Of a stretch of 45,943 nucleotides of DNA, positions 1-7,478 are shown one piece after another. The stretch covers positions 1 through 45,943 of the forward strand of contig NZ_BONI01000076.1 of assembly GCF_016862635.1 (NCBI RefSeq), read 5' to 3'. The first letter of the stretch is position 1. Each line of letters begins with the position of its first letter. Both the position numbers and the translations under genes were made by a program. This stretch comes from Catellatospora coxensis (lineage in GTDB: Bacteria > Actinomycetota > Actinomycetes > Mycobacteriales > Micromonosporaceae). The notes below the pieces were generated by a model that saw only the letters and a program-made list of their open reading frames with translations, did no database searches and was not told the DNA's origin.

Positions 1-1
1 T

Positions 2-112
2 GCCCTGGTCCACGCCCGGGGCATGACCGCGCTGGTCGCCACCCATGACGCGGCGCTGATGGAGATGGCCGACCGGGTCGTCACGCTCCGCGACGGCGCC
101 CTCGTCCCCTGA
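2..112 (+). CDS. ABC transporter ATP-binding protein, C-terminal end (partial)
   Basis: Only the last 36 codons are in the window; the gene starts before base 1. The translation reads ...TALVATHDAALMEMADRV then VTLRDGALVP and stop. It carries the H-loop region (ATHD) and the terminal strand (V-T-L-R-D-G) typical of ABC ATPases of the LolD/MacB or FtsE type, which power export or lipoprotein release at the inner membrane. The hairpin at 124-167 follows directly and probably ends the transcript. The transported substrate cannot be judged from this fragment. Confidence 0.8.
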   Translation, partial: ALVHARGMTALVATHDAALMEMADRVVTLRDGALVP

Positions 113-123
113 CCCGGAAATGA

Positions 124-167
124 CCAAAGCTCCGTCCCGCTGCGGGGGCAGCGTGGCGGAGCTTTGG
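124..167. terminator. Long hairpin terminator after the ABC ATPase
   Basis: Left arm CCAAAGCTCCG with CGCTGC pairs with GCAGCG and CGGAGCTTTGG, interrupted by a small internal mismatch, around a short G-rich loop. It begins 12 bases after the stop codon at 110-112 and lies downstream of bldC on the other strand, so it can serve both convergent genes. There is no U-tract, as is common in high-GC actinobacteria. Confidence 0.75.
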
Positions 168-212
168 CCATGGGGGGTATGTAGGAGAGCGTCAGCTCCC
201 CGGTTGTGCAGC

Positions 213-422
213 TCAGTCGCCCTGACGCTGGTGCGGGATCTGACCCTGGAGCAGAGCACGCACCTCCGACTCACGGTAGCGACGGTGGCCACCCAGCGTG
301 CGAATCGCGCTGAGCTTGCCCGCCTTGGCCCACCGGGTCACCGTCTTCGGGTCGACGCGGAACATCGATGCGACCTCTGCCGGGGTGAGCAGGGGTTCTG
401 GTTCGTGCGTACGCGACGCCAT
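213..422 (-). CDS. bldC: BldC, MerR-like DNA-binding developmental regulator
   Basis: A 69-residue protein that is almost entirely one winged helix-turn-helix domain: LLTPAEVASMF, then VDPKTVTRWAKAGKL and RTLGGHRRYRESEV. This is the hallmark sequence of actinobacterial BldC, a small MerR-superfamily protein without an effector domain that binds head-to-tail on direct repeats and delays sporulation in Streptomyces. The ATG at 420-422 was chosen because GGAGGAGA lies about 6 bases upstream and the protein then starts MASRTHEPE, like the family; a longer in-frame extension to 599 has no support. As recalled, bldC also lies near valine dehydrogenase and purine genes in Streptomyces. Confidence 0.95.
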   Translation of the reverse strand: MASRTHEPEPLLTPAEVASMFRVDPKTVTRWAKAGKLSAIRTLGGHRRYRESEVRALLQGQIPHQRQGD

Positions 423-566
423 GCGGTCTCCTCCACAAGTACCTATAGACGTAGGCCGGGGTCCCGCCGGCCAACGCGCTACCCATAGTCCGGCTAGTCC
501 CCGATGTCCGACATGGGCCGAACGGGTGAAGGTCCGTGGATGGACGGATGATGAATGAACGACATG

Positions 567-581
567 TCCGCTTTTAGCGGA
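567..581. other. Small hairpin in the bldC upstream region
   Basis: TCCGCT and AGCGGA form a 6-bp stem with a 3-base loop in the 217-bp gap between bldC and the gene ending at 640. The flanking 582-640 stretch is more AT-rich than its surroundings. It could be a weak terminator for the 640-1467 gene or part of the bldC leader. I see no convincing -35/-10 pair. Confidence 0.35.
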
Positions 582-639
582 TGAAGACAACAATTTCATA
601 GCTTTCGATCACTGCACGTGACTCAAAAACTACTGAACG

Positions 640-1467
640 TCAGTTGCTGCGCTCCATCAACTGGATCGCCCGCCACCGCTGCACGAGCTGCTCGTACGCC
701 GCCGTGGCGGCGTCGCCGTCCTCCCGCTCCAGCCCGGCCAGACCGGTGGCGACCAGCTCGACGGAGTCGTCGTCACGCAGCGCGTCCTCGGAGAGCAGCC
801 CGGTCAGGCCGCCGTAGTCCAGCTCCACCACCGAACCGGGGTGGAACGACTCCAGCCAGCGGGCGGTCTCCCGCAGCGAGTCCGTGATGGGCACGTCGCC
901 CAGCGTCCGGCGCAGCACGCGCAGCCCCTTGTGGGCCCGCTGGCGGGCCTTGCCGATCTCGGTCCGGTAGCGCAGCACCCGCCGGGTCGGCTCCAGCACC
1001 AGGTCCCGCTCCGCGGGGGAGACCAGCACGAACCAGCGCAGCGGCACCCCCCAGGTGGCCACCTGCTCGTGCATGCGGTCCTCGGCGCGGGTCTGCTCGA
1101 CCACGGTCTGCGCCAGGTCCACCAGCACCGGCGGCACGAACGCGTCGGCCAGCACCTGCGGCACCCCGTCGCGCGCCTGCAGCGCCGCCTCGGCCACCCG
1201 CACCCGCAGGTTCCACGGGCAGACCAGGGTGACGTCGGTCTGGCCGGTCAGCCCCTGCATGACGTACGCCTCATCGGGCAGGTCGGGCAGGCGCGACCAG
1301 CCCGCGCCGAGCGCTTCGAGCACGGTCGCCCGCTGCCGGCCGGGCCCGTCGGACAGCCCGACGGCGCGCCCCTCGTCCACGTAGCGGCGCCAGAATCGCT
1401 CACGTTCCGGCGCGAACGCGGTGAGCGGCTCGTAGACCCTCAGGTACGCGGCGAACTGTGACGGCAC
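640..1467 (-). CDS. Conserved actinobacterial protein of unknown function
   Basis: A 275-residue soluble protein with no signal peptide or membrane segment. It starts MPSQFAAYLRVYEPLTAF and is rich in Arg, Leu and Asp/Glu, with an Arg/Lys-rich helix near RQRAHKGLRVLRRTL. I know of similar proteins only as hypothetical proteins next to bldC and valine dehydrogenase in actinomycetes, so its function is unknown. The GTG start at 1465-1467 has GGGAGGAT about 8 bases upstream. It is divergent from vdh; the 189-bp gap between them must hold both promoters. Confidence 0.8.
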   Translation of the reverse strand: MPSQFAAYLRVYEPLTAFAPERERFWRRYVDEGRAVGLSDGPGRQRATVLEALGAGWSRLPDLPDEAYVMQGLTGQTDVTLVCPWNLRVRVAEAALQARDGVPQVLADAFVPPVLVDLAQTVVEQTRAEDRMHEQVATWGVPLRWFVLVSPAERDLVLEPTRRVLRYRTEIGKARQRAHKGLRVLRRTLGDVPITDSLRETARWLESFHPGSVVELDYGGLTGLLSEDALRDDDSVELVATGLAGLEREDGDAATAAYEQLVQRWRAIQLMERSN

Positions 1468-1656
1468 CTCGCGATCCTCCCACGATTAGGCTGTCAGCGG
1501 GAGCGTCGCTACCGCGGCGTGCCCTAACCCCTCGGCGGAAGGTGGGGAGTCGCTTGGCGAGCTGCTGGAGGGCAGCTCGGCGGGACGAGCCGCTTTCCGT
1601 AGAACCGAGACAGGATCGGCCTCACAAGGGCCATCGACGTCACCTTGGAGCCAGCA

Positions 1657-2718
<1,062 letters not shown>

Positions 2719-2745
2719 CGCCACGCCGAACCTAGATCATTCGGG

Positions 2746-2799
2746 TTGCCTGGCAATCGTGCGTATCTTGAGCACTCTTTCGCCCGATTGCCAGGCGAC
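2746..2799. repeat. Dispersed palindromic element, copy A
   Basis: Perfect 10-bp arms GCCTGGCAAT (2748-2757) and ATTGCCAGGC (2787-2796) enclose a 29-base loop containing GTGCGTATCTTGA and CTTTCGCCCG. The same loop and arms occur at 41581-41639 in the same orientation. Position after vdh would also allow a terminator role. Confidence 0.7.
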
Positions 2800-2848
2800 T
2801 TTCGCGATCAAGAACAGGCTGCGGCCCTGGTCCGGCGGGGGTGCCGTC

Positions 2849-2882
2849 ATTACTGGGGAGCGATATACTCCTTACCAGTAAT
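2849..2882. promoter_or_regulatory. Dyad straddling a TATACT box upstream of DUF3073
   Basis: ATTACTGG (2849-2856) and CCAGTAAT (2875-2882) are perfect inverted arms. The space between them holds TATACT (2864-2869), a near-consensus -10 hexamer, flanked by a second partial inverted pair, GGAG/CTCC. No good -35 is visible. If used, the transcript of the 3037 gene would have a leader of about 160 bases. Reading it as an operator over a promoter is inference. Confidence 0.5.
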
Positions 2883-2986
2883 AAAACGGACAGGTTCCGA
2901 TGTGCCGCCAGACACCCGGTAACCCGAGATGCCGAAGTGGCCTCCTCCCATGTACCGTATGACCCACGAGAGATGTCTGACGTCAT

Positions 2987-3011
2987 CGGGGCCCGCCTTC
3001 GGGTAGCCCCG
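2987..3011 (+). other. Hairpin in the DUF3073 leader
   Basis: CGGGGC (2987-2992) pairs with GCCCCG (3006-3011) around a 13-base loop, 25 bases before the ATG at 3037; outer TGAC/GTCA bases could extend it past a bulge. It may influence translation. I do not recognise a named riboswitch class here. Confidence 0.35.
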
Positions 3012-3036
3012 TCATTCATGTGCGAGGGGGTCGGCC

Positions 3037-3285
3037 ATGGGGCGCGGCCGAGCTAAGGCCAAGCAGACTAAGGTGGCCCGGGAGTTGAAGTACCACTCCC
3101 CGAACACCGACCTCGCCGCCTTGCAGCGCGAGCTTGCCGGTAGCGAGCTCAGCAGCGGCAGCGGCAGTGCTGTTGTCGAGGACCAGCGAGACGACGACGA
3201 GCCGGATCCGTACGACCCGTACGGGAACTATGCCGTCGACGACGACGATGACGACGACGGTAAGGACTGGACCCCCCGCCGCTGA
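3037..3285 (+). CDS. DUF3073 family protein
   Basis: An 82-residue, highly charged protein: a basic start (MGRGRAKAKQTKVARELKYHS) followed by an acidic tail with seven consecutive Asp and the end KDWTPRR. This matches DUF3073, a small actinobacterial family of unknown function usually found next to purM/purF, as here. GAGGGGG lies 8-14 bases before the ATG. It converges on the RiPP precursor gene with only about 20 bases between the stop codons and no hairpin there. Confidence 0.9.
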   Translation: MGRGRAKAKQTKVARELKYHSPNTDLAALQRELAGSELSSGSGSAVVEDQRDDDEPDPYDPYGNYAVDDDDDDDGKDWTPRR

Positions 3286-3305
3286 CTTCCTGTGCGACCA
3301 CCGCC

Positions 3306-3491
3306 TCAGCGCGGCCGGTTGTTCCAGTTGAAGAAGGTCGGGATGTTCTCGAAGTGGTTCCAGGCGCAGACGGCGCTGCTGTCTGCGCCTGGCGCTTCGG
3401 AACGGGCCAGTCTCGCCAGGCGCGCCTCCTCCAGCAGGGGAGCCAGCTCGCCACGCGCGTCGCGGATCCGGTCATCAAGGGCGTCGGACAT
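3306..3491 (-). CDS. amcA: RiPP precursor peptide with aromatic-X-Asn triads (AmcA-like)
   Basis: A 61-residue precursor. Residues 1-37 form a charged, probably helical leader (MSDALDDRIRDARGELAPLL...). The C-terminal core carries four tandem three-residue units starting with an aromatic residue: W44-N-H46, F47-E-N49, F53-F-N55 and W56-N-N58, then RPR. Three end in Asn, the pattern of three-residue cyclophanes, in which a radical-SAM enzyme joins an aromatic ring carbon to the beta-carbon of the third residue. The ATG at 3489-3491 has GGAGGGAG about 9 bases upstream and lies inside the last codons of the maturase gene (17-base overlap), so the two are translationally coupled. No protease or exporter is adjacent. 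The family name AmcA is given from memory. Confidence 0.82.
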   Translation of the reverse strand: MSDALDDRIRDARGELAPLLEEARLARLARSEAPGADSSAVCAWNHFENIPTFFNWNNRPR

Positions 3492-4563
3492 GGTCGAGCA
3501 CTCCCTCCAGTAGGTTGATCTTGCTGTTGCGGCAGTGCTCGGTCTGTGTGCCGTCGAACCGGCCGTGCTCGAAGTACCTGTTGGCAGCGTGCCCGCCGCC
3601 GCAGAAGCCGAAGTACGCGCAGGTGTCCCGGCATGCCTCCACCCCGGTGAGGAACTCCGGCACCCAGCTGGTGCGCCGTGGCTCGGCCAGCACCGACGAC
3701 AGCGGCGTGTCCAGCACGTTCCCGCTGCTGAAGTCGCCGTGCACCGGGTCGTGGAAGCCCGCCAGCTCCGGCGAGAGCAGCACCACCGCGCCGTCATGGC
3801 CGACGGTCGGGATGGGGTCCAGCTCGCCTGGCAGCAGGTCGCCGGACGTGCCGTCCAGCACCGCGCCCAGGTAGCGCAGGCTCCACTCCAGCTCGCGCAC
3901 GTGGATGCGCGGATCGGCGCGCCATGCCACGACCAGCTCGGCCCAGAACGCCCGCACCGACTCCGGATCATGGGAGTTGGGACGCTCGTTGACCCCCTCG
4001 CGTTCCTCGATGTTGATGCCGAGCGTGTCGCAGCCCAGCTCCAGGAAGTACTCGTAGAGCCGGGCCGCCACGCCCGGCCGCGGGTCGCCGACCACGCACA
4101 GCGCGGCGAAGGACCGGCCGTGCCGGCGCAGCGCCGCGATCCCCTGCGCGATCCGGTCGTACGCGGGCCGCCCCGCACGCGACACCCGGCTCGTATTGAG
4201 CTCCTCCGGCCCGTCCACGCTCACGCTCACCCGCACCCCGCGCGCGGCGAAGAACTCGCACCAGGCGTCGTCCAGCAGCGTCGCGTTGGTCTGCACGTGC
4301 TGCTCCACCGCCGGGCCGAACGGGGCCATCAGCGCCCCCAGATGCTCCCTGCCGGCCGCCAAGGGCTCACCCCCGTGCCACACCACCGAGAAGCGGTCCA
4401 GGGCCGCCCAGGCGTTCGCGTCGGCCGCCACCGCGCGCGCCACCTCGACCGTCATCCGGCGGTCCTGGGCGCGCAGGGGCAGGTAGCAGTAGACGCAGTC
4501 CAGGTTGCACAGGGTCGTGGGCTGCATCACCACGTATGCCGGCACGCGGGACACCCCGCGCAT
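3475..4563 (-). CDS. amcB: Radical-SAM/SPASM-like peptide maturase (AmcB-like, cyclophane-forming)
   Basis: A 362-residue radical-SAM enzyme. The cluster motif is C19-N-L-D-C23-V-Y-C26, followed by the SAM-binding region WHGGEPL and QTNATLL. The C-terminal end carries extra cysteines (CRDTCAYFGFCGGG, then EHC) typical of auxiliary iron-sulfur clusters in peptide maturases. It probably forms aromatic-to-beta-carbon crosslinks in the peptide encoded immediately downstream at 3306-3491. The ATG at 4561-4563 (MRGVSRVPAYVV) is chosen on family similarity. GTG at 4581 is an alternative, and neither has a strong ribosome site. A longer frame to 4710 would run through the terminator at 4664-4708 and is rejected. 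Confidence 0.85.
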   Translation of the reverse strand: MRGVSRVPAYVVMQPTTLCNLDCVYCYLPLRAQDRRMTVEVARAVAADANAWAALDRFSVVWHGGEPLAAGREHLGALMAPFGPAVEQHVQTNATLLDDAWCEFFAARGVRVSVSVDGPEELNTSRVSRAGRPAYDRIAQGIAALRRHGRSFAALCVVGDPRPGVAARLYEYFLELGCDTLGINIEEREGVNERPNSHDPESVRAFWAELVVAWRADPRIHVRELEWSLRYLGAVLDGTSGDLLPGELDPIPTVGHDGAVVLLSPELAGFHDPVHGDFSSGNVLDTPLSSVLAEPRRTSWVPEFLTGVEACRDTCAYFGFCGGGHAANRYFEHGRFDGTQTEHCRNSKINLLEGVLDHVRRP

Positions 4564-4663
4564 GCCGTTGACGGTGGCCACCTGACCATTCCAGCAAACC
4601 GCGCCGACTCCTGTCTCCCCTCTCCCACCCCGTGCCGCCCGAAACACCGCGGCAGGGGACCCG

Positions 4664-4708
4664 GACACGCAGACGCCCCCCGGAGACTCCGGGGGGCGTC
4701 TGCGTGTC
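4664..4708. terminator. Perfect 21-bp terminator hairpin
   Basis: A 21-bp perfect stem (outer part GACACGCAGACG, inner part CCCCCCGGA) with a 3-base loop GAC. It lies 14 bases past the stop of the 4723-6774 gene on the minus strand and separates it from the RiPP operon, which must therefore have its own promoter in about 4564-4663. Confidence 0.88.
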
Positions 4709-4722
4709 ACGAACGCTGCGGC

Positions 4723-6774
4723 TCAGTCGTCGAGCCAGTCGAGACGGCGGTTGTCGCGGTTGCTGCGGCGGTCGTCGTTGTAGCCGCCGCCCTGCTGGCC
4801 GTAGCCGCCGCCCTGGGCGCCGTACGGGTCCTGCTGGCCGTAGCCGCCCTGCTGGCCGCCGTACGGGTCCTGCTGCTGGCCGTAGCCGCCACCCTGCTGA
4901 GCGCCGTACGGGTCCTGCTGGCCATAACCGCCCTGCTGCTGGCCGCCGTAACCGCCCTGCTGGGCGCCGTACGGGTCCTGCTGGCCGTAACCGCCGCCCT
5001 GCTGCTGGCCGTAGGAGTCCTGGCCGTAGCCCTGCTGCTGCTGGCCGTAGCCGCCCTGCTGGTCGTAGGAGCTGCCGCCGGACGTCGGGCCCGCGTAGTG
5101 CGTGGGCTCGTCGTACTGGCCCTGGTAGCCGCCCTGCTGCTGCCCGTAGCCGCCCTGCTGGCCGTAGCCCTGCTGCTGGCCGTAGCCGCCGCCCTGCTGG
5201 CCGTAGCCCTGGTCGTAGCTGGGCTGGCCGCCGCTGTAGCCGGACGTCGGGGTGGTCGAGCCGTAGGCGTCGTTGCCGCCGTAACCGGACGTCGGCGCGG
5301 GGCTGCCGTAGCCGGACGTCGGCGCGGGGCTGCCGTAGCCGGACGTCGGCGCGGGGCTGCCGTAGCCGGACGTCGGAGCCGGGTTGCCGTAGCCGCTCGT
5401 CGGCGCGGGGCTGCCGTAACCGGAGGTCGGGGCCGGGCTGCCGTAGCCGCTCGTCGGCGCGACCGGGGAGCCGCCGTAGCCGCCGCCGCTGGCCGGGCCG
5501 TCGTAGCCGCCGTACTGCTGGGTCGGCTGGGCGGGCGAGCCGTAGCCGCCGCCGTACTGCTGCGTCGGCTGGGCCGGGGCACCGTAGGGCTGCTGCGGGC
5601 CGCGCTGGGCGGGCACGCCGCCGTACTCGCCGGGGCGGTGCATCACCGTCGCGTCGGCGCCGCCGGGGCGGGCCACCATGGTCGGGTCGGCCGGGCGGCC
5701 GTACGCGCCGCCACCAGCACCGCCGCCGTAGACGCCGGCTCCGGCTCCCGCGCGGGCGGGCTGGGCCGCGGGCCGCACCGGGCGGCCGCGCACCGGCTCG
5801 TCGTCGTCATCGTCGTCGTCATCATCGTCATCGTCGTCGTCGTCGCCGCCGCGCTTCATCACGAGCAGCACGATCGCGCCGATGCCCAGGGCGACGAGCA
5901 GGCCGCCCAGGATGATCATGACCCAGGTCATCGTGCCGAGACCCGAGTCCTCCTCGTTGTTCGAGGCCTGGTCGGTCTCGACGGTCTCGCCGCCCTCGCC
6001 CGACTCCTCGGGAGCCACGCTCTCCTCGGCGATCGGCGACAGCTCGGCGGTCGGCGAGGCGGTGGCGCTCGCATCGAGCATCGAGACGTTGATGTCGGTC
6101 TTCGACTGGCCCGGTCCCAGGTTCACCGAGACGGACTTCATCTTGTACGGGTCCTTCTGGACCGTGATGACGATGAGGCCGGGCTCGATCGGAACGGAAG
6201 CCGTGGGCGTGAACGTGAACGCGCCGGAAGAGCCGGTCGTCTTGGTCGGGAAGGTCCGGCCACTGTCGTCGGACAGCGCGACGAGCGCCCCGCTGATCGG
6301 GTCACCGGTCTTCTGGTCCCGCACGATGCCCGAGATCTTGCCGGTCGACTGCGCCTGGGCTTTCGCTGTGACGCTCACCGAGAAGTTCTTCGTCTCAGCA
6401 CCCGACGTTGTCTCCGCACTCAGCGTGACAGAGACGCCGTTCGCGGCTGGCGCGTCCGCCGCAGCCTTCAGACGCACGAGCTGCGTCTTTTCTTGATCTG
6501 GAACGACCGTCAACGCGCCACAGCCACTAGAACAAGTCACGCCCTGAGGCAAACCCGTCACGCTGAGGGTTACTGACGTGTCCGCCGCGTCCTTCGTGGT
6601 GACCTTGACCGTTACAACCGCCTCGCTACCAGCCTGAATGCTGACCGACGAAGGGCTGACACTGAGGTTCGGGTCAACCGCTTGAGATGGGCTGGCGATG
6701 CCGACGAGTGTGCCGAGCGACACCATCGCTACCACTCCGACGCGTGCCAACCAGGACCGTCGCTGGGTAGTCAC
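4723..6774 (-). CDS. Membrane protein: extracellular Ig-like/carboxypeptidase-regulatory domains and long Tyr/Gly/Gln-rich cytoplasmic tail
   Basis: A 683-residue protein. Residues 1-33 are a signal peptide ([20 protein letters not shown], cleavage after SQA). Then come an Ig-like beta domain (about 35-140) and a CarboxypepD_reg/Cna-B-like domain (about 145-230; [17 protein letters not shown]), an acidic Ser/Glu linker, a membrane helix (about 282-307) ending MKR, and 15 consecutive Asp. About 355 residues of low complexity follow: seven PTSGYG units plus one PTSGYS, then many YGQQ, QQGGYG and DPYGAQQ units, ending RRLDWLDD. The topology places this tail in the cytoplasm. The GTG at 6772-6774 was chosen for GGAAGG 8 bases upstream and a normal signal peptide. 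No enzymatic function is evident; a scaffold or phase-separating role is inference. Confidence 0.8.
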   Translation of the reverse strand: MTTQRRSWLARVGVVAMVSLGTLVGIASPSQAVDPNLSVSPSSVSIQAGSEAVVTVKVTTKDAADTSVTLSVTGLPQGVTCSSGCGALTVVPDQEKTQLVRLKAAADAPAANGVSVTLSAETTSGAETKNFSVSVTAKAQAQSTGKISGIVRDQKTGDPISGALVALSDDSGRTFPTKTTGSSGAFTFTPTASVPIEPGLIVITVQKDPYKMKSVSVNLGPGQSKTDINVSMLDASATASPTAELSPIAEESVAPEESGEGGETVETDQASNNEEDSGLGTMTWVMIILGGLLVALGIGAIVLLVMKRGGDDDDDDDDDDDDDDDEPVRGRPVRPAAQPARAGAGAGVYGGGAGGGAYGRPADPTMVARPGGADATVMHRPGEYGGVPAQRGPQQPYGAPAQPTQQYGGGYGSPAQPTQQYGGYDGPASGGGYGGSPVAPTSGYGSPAPTSGYGSPAPTSGYGNPAPTSGYGSPAPTSGYGSPAPTSGYGSPAPTSGYGGNDAYGSTTPTSGYSGGQPSYDQGYGQQGGGYGQQQGYGQQGGYGQQQGGYQGQYDEPTHYAGPTSGGSSYDQQGGYGQQQQGYGQDSYGQQQGGGYGQQDPYGAQQGGYGGQQQGGYGQQDPYGAQQGGGYGQQQDPYGGQQGGYGQQDPYGAQGGGYGQQGGGYNDDRRSNRDNRRLDWLDD
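5276..5465. repeat. In-frame 27-base tandem repeat array
   Basis: Inside the 4723-6774 gene, a unit of about 27 bases (plus-strand consensus built on TAGCCGGACGTCGGCGCGG) repeats about seven times and encodes PTSGYGSPA. Single-base differences between copies, for example one giving GNPA, show it is an older array, prone to slip in copy number between strains. Confidence 0.85.
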
Positions 6775-6917
6775 GGCCACCGCCTTCCAAGCTCCTCGAT
6801 ATCCCACAGCGATCGGGGTGTGGGGGGCGCTGCGGGAATACACCGACCGCAACTATGCCTTGCGAAGCAAGGATTGCGCGACCCAGGGCCGCCACAAAGT
6901 GAGCCGAAGTCATCTTG

Positions 6918-6923
6918 TATCGT
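6918..6923 (+). promoter_or_regulatory. -10 box of a leaderless promoter
   Basis: TATCGT fits TANNNT and lies exactly at -12 to -7 relative to the A of the ATG at 6930, which has no ribosome site. This geometry predicts transcription starting at the start codon itself. Confidence 0.55.
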
Positions 6924-6929
6924 CCGCTT

Positions 6930-7286
6930 ATGTCCCCCTCGCCGGAAATCTCCCCAGCCGTCAGCACCGCTCTGGACTGCCTGGCCAACGGGCTGACTCC
7001 GGAACGTTTGACGCTCCGCGATGCGGTTAGGGCATTGTTGGCACATCTTGCGGCCACGGCTCCTGGCCGTTCGGTGGAGGTGCGGGTTCCTCCTTATGGC
7101 GCGATTCAGTGTGTCGAGGGGCCGAGGCACACGAGAGGAACGCCACCGAACCTCGTCGAGACCGATCCGGTCACTTTTCTTCAGCTCGCCGCCGGACGGG
7201 TGGATTGGGCGTCCGCGGTGGCGGATGGGCGGATTCGGGCGAGTGGCATTCGTTCCGACATCAGCGCTTTCTTCCCGATCGTGTAG
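6930..7286 (+). CDS. Sterol carrier protein-like (SCP_3 type) protein
   Basis: A 118-residue soluble protein: MSPSPEISPAVSTALDCLANG, then a compact alpha/beta domain with VEVRVPPYGAIQCVEG and ETDPVTFLQLAAGRVDWASAV plus DGRIRASG. The last part resembles the SCP2-like fold, which binds lipids. The actinobacterial SCP_3 group regularly sits upstream of purF. The ATG at 6930 is preferred over the TTG at 6915 because a -10 box precedes it at leaderless distance. The ligand and role are unknown. It is divergent from the 4723-6774 gene and separated from it by about 155 bases. Confidence 0.75.
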   Translation: MSPSPEISPAVSTALDCLANGLTPERLTLRDAVRALLAHLAATAPGRSVEVRVPPYGAIQCVEGPRHTRGTPPNLVETDPVTFLQLAAGRVDWASAVADGRIRASGIRSDISAFFPIV

Positions 7287-7364
7287 CCATCCGGCCTGCG
7301 GTTCCGTTATTCAGTCACGTAGCACACAGCCCGGCCACCGGGGTGCCCACCCTGCCGGGTCACG

Positions 7365-7370
7365 TACACT
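7365..7370 (+). promoter_or_regulatory. Possible purF -10 box
   Basis: TACACT lies about 109 bases before the purF GTG within the 192-bp gap after the SCP-like gene. No clear -35 is visible. A self-complementary GCGGCGATCGCCGC follows it in the leader. Weak evidence. Confidence 0.35.
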
Positions 7371-7478
7371 GAGCTGCGGCGGCGATCGCCGCCGGACGCC
7401 GACACACACCACCGATGCCGGCTCACCGAGCAGGGCATCCAGCCAGCTACTGAAGCGACAAGCGCAAGGAGCAACAGG

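Noticed and set aside
1645..1656. TTG at 1645 as the vdh start
   Set aside because: TTGGAG at this spot is a better ribosome site for the GTG at 1657.
2883..2986. tRNA or small RNA gene in the DUF3073 leader
   Set aside because: No cloverleaf, anticodon arm or GTTCGANTC motif could be assembled.
4564..4710. Longer N-terminus for the radical-SAM maturase
   Set aside because: The extra codons read through the 21-bp terminator hairpin and resemble no family member.
4632..5915. Plus-strand 427-codon ORF
   Set aside because: Arg/Gly/Ser-rich shadow of the YGQ repeat region with no family resemblance.
3535..6576. Plus-strand ORF of 1013 codons
   Set aside because: It is antisense to the radical-SAM gene and to the low-complexity membrane protein; its translation is Val/Ala/Leu/Arg repeats produced by GC-rich repeat DNA, and it crosses a strong terminator.
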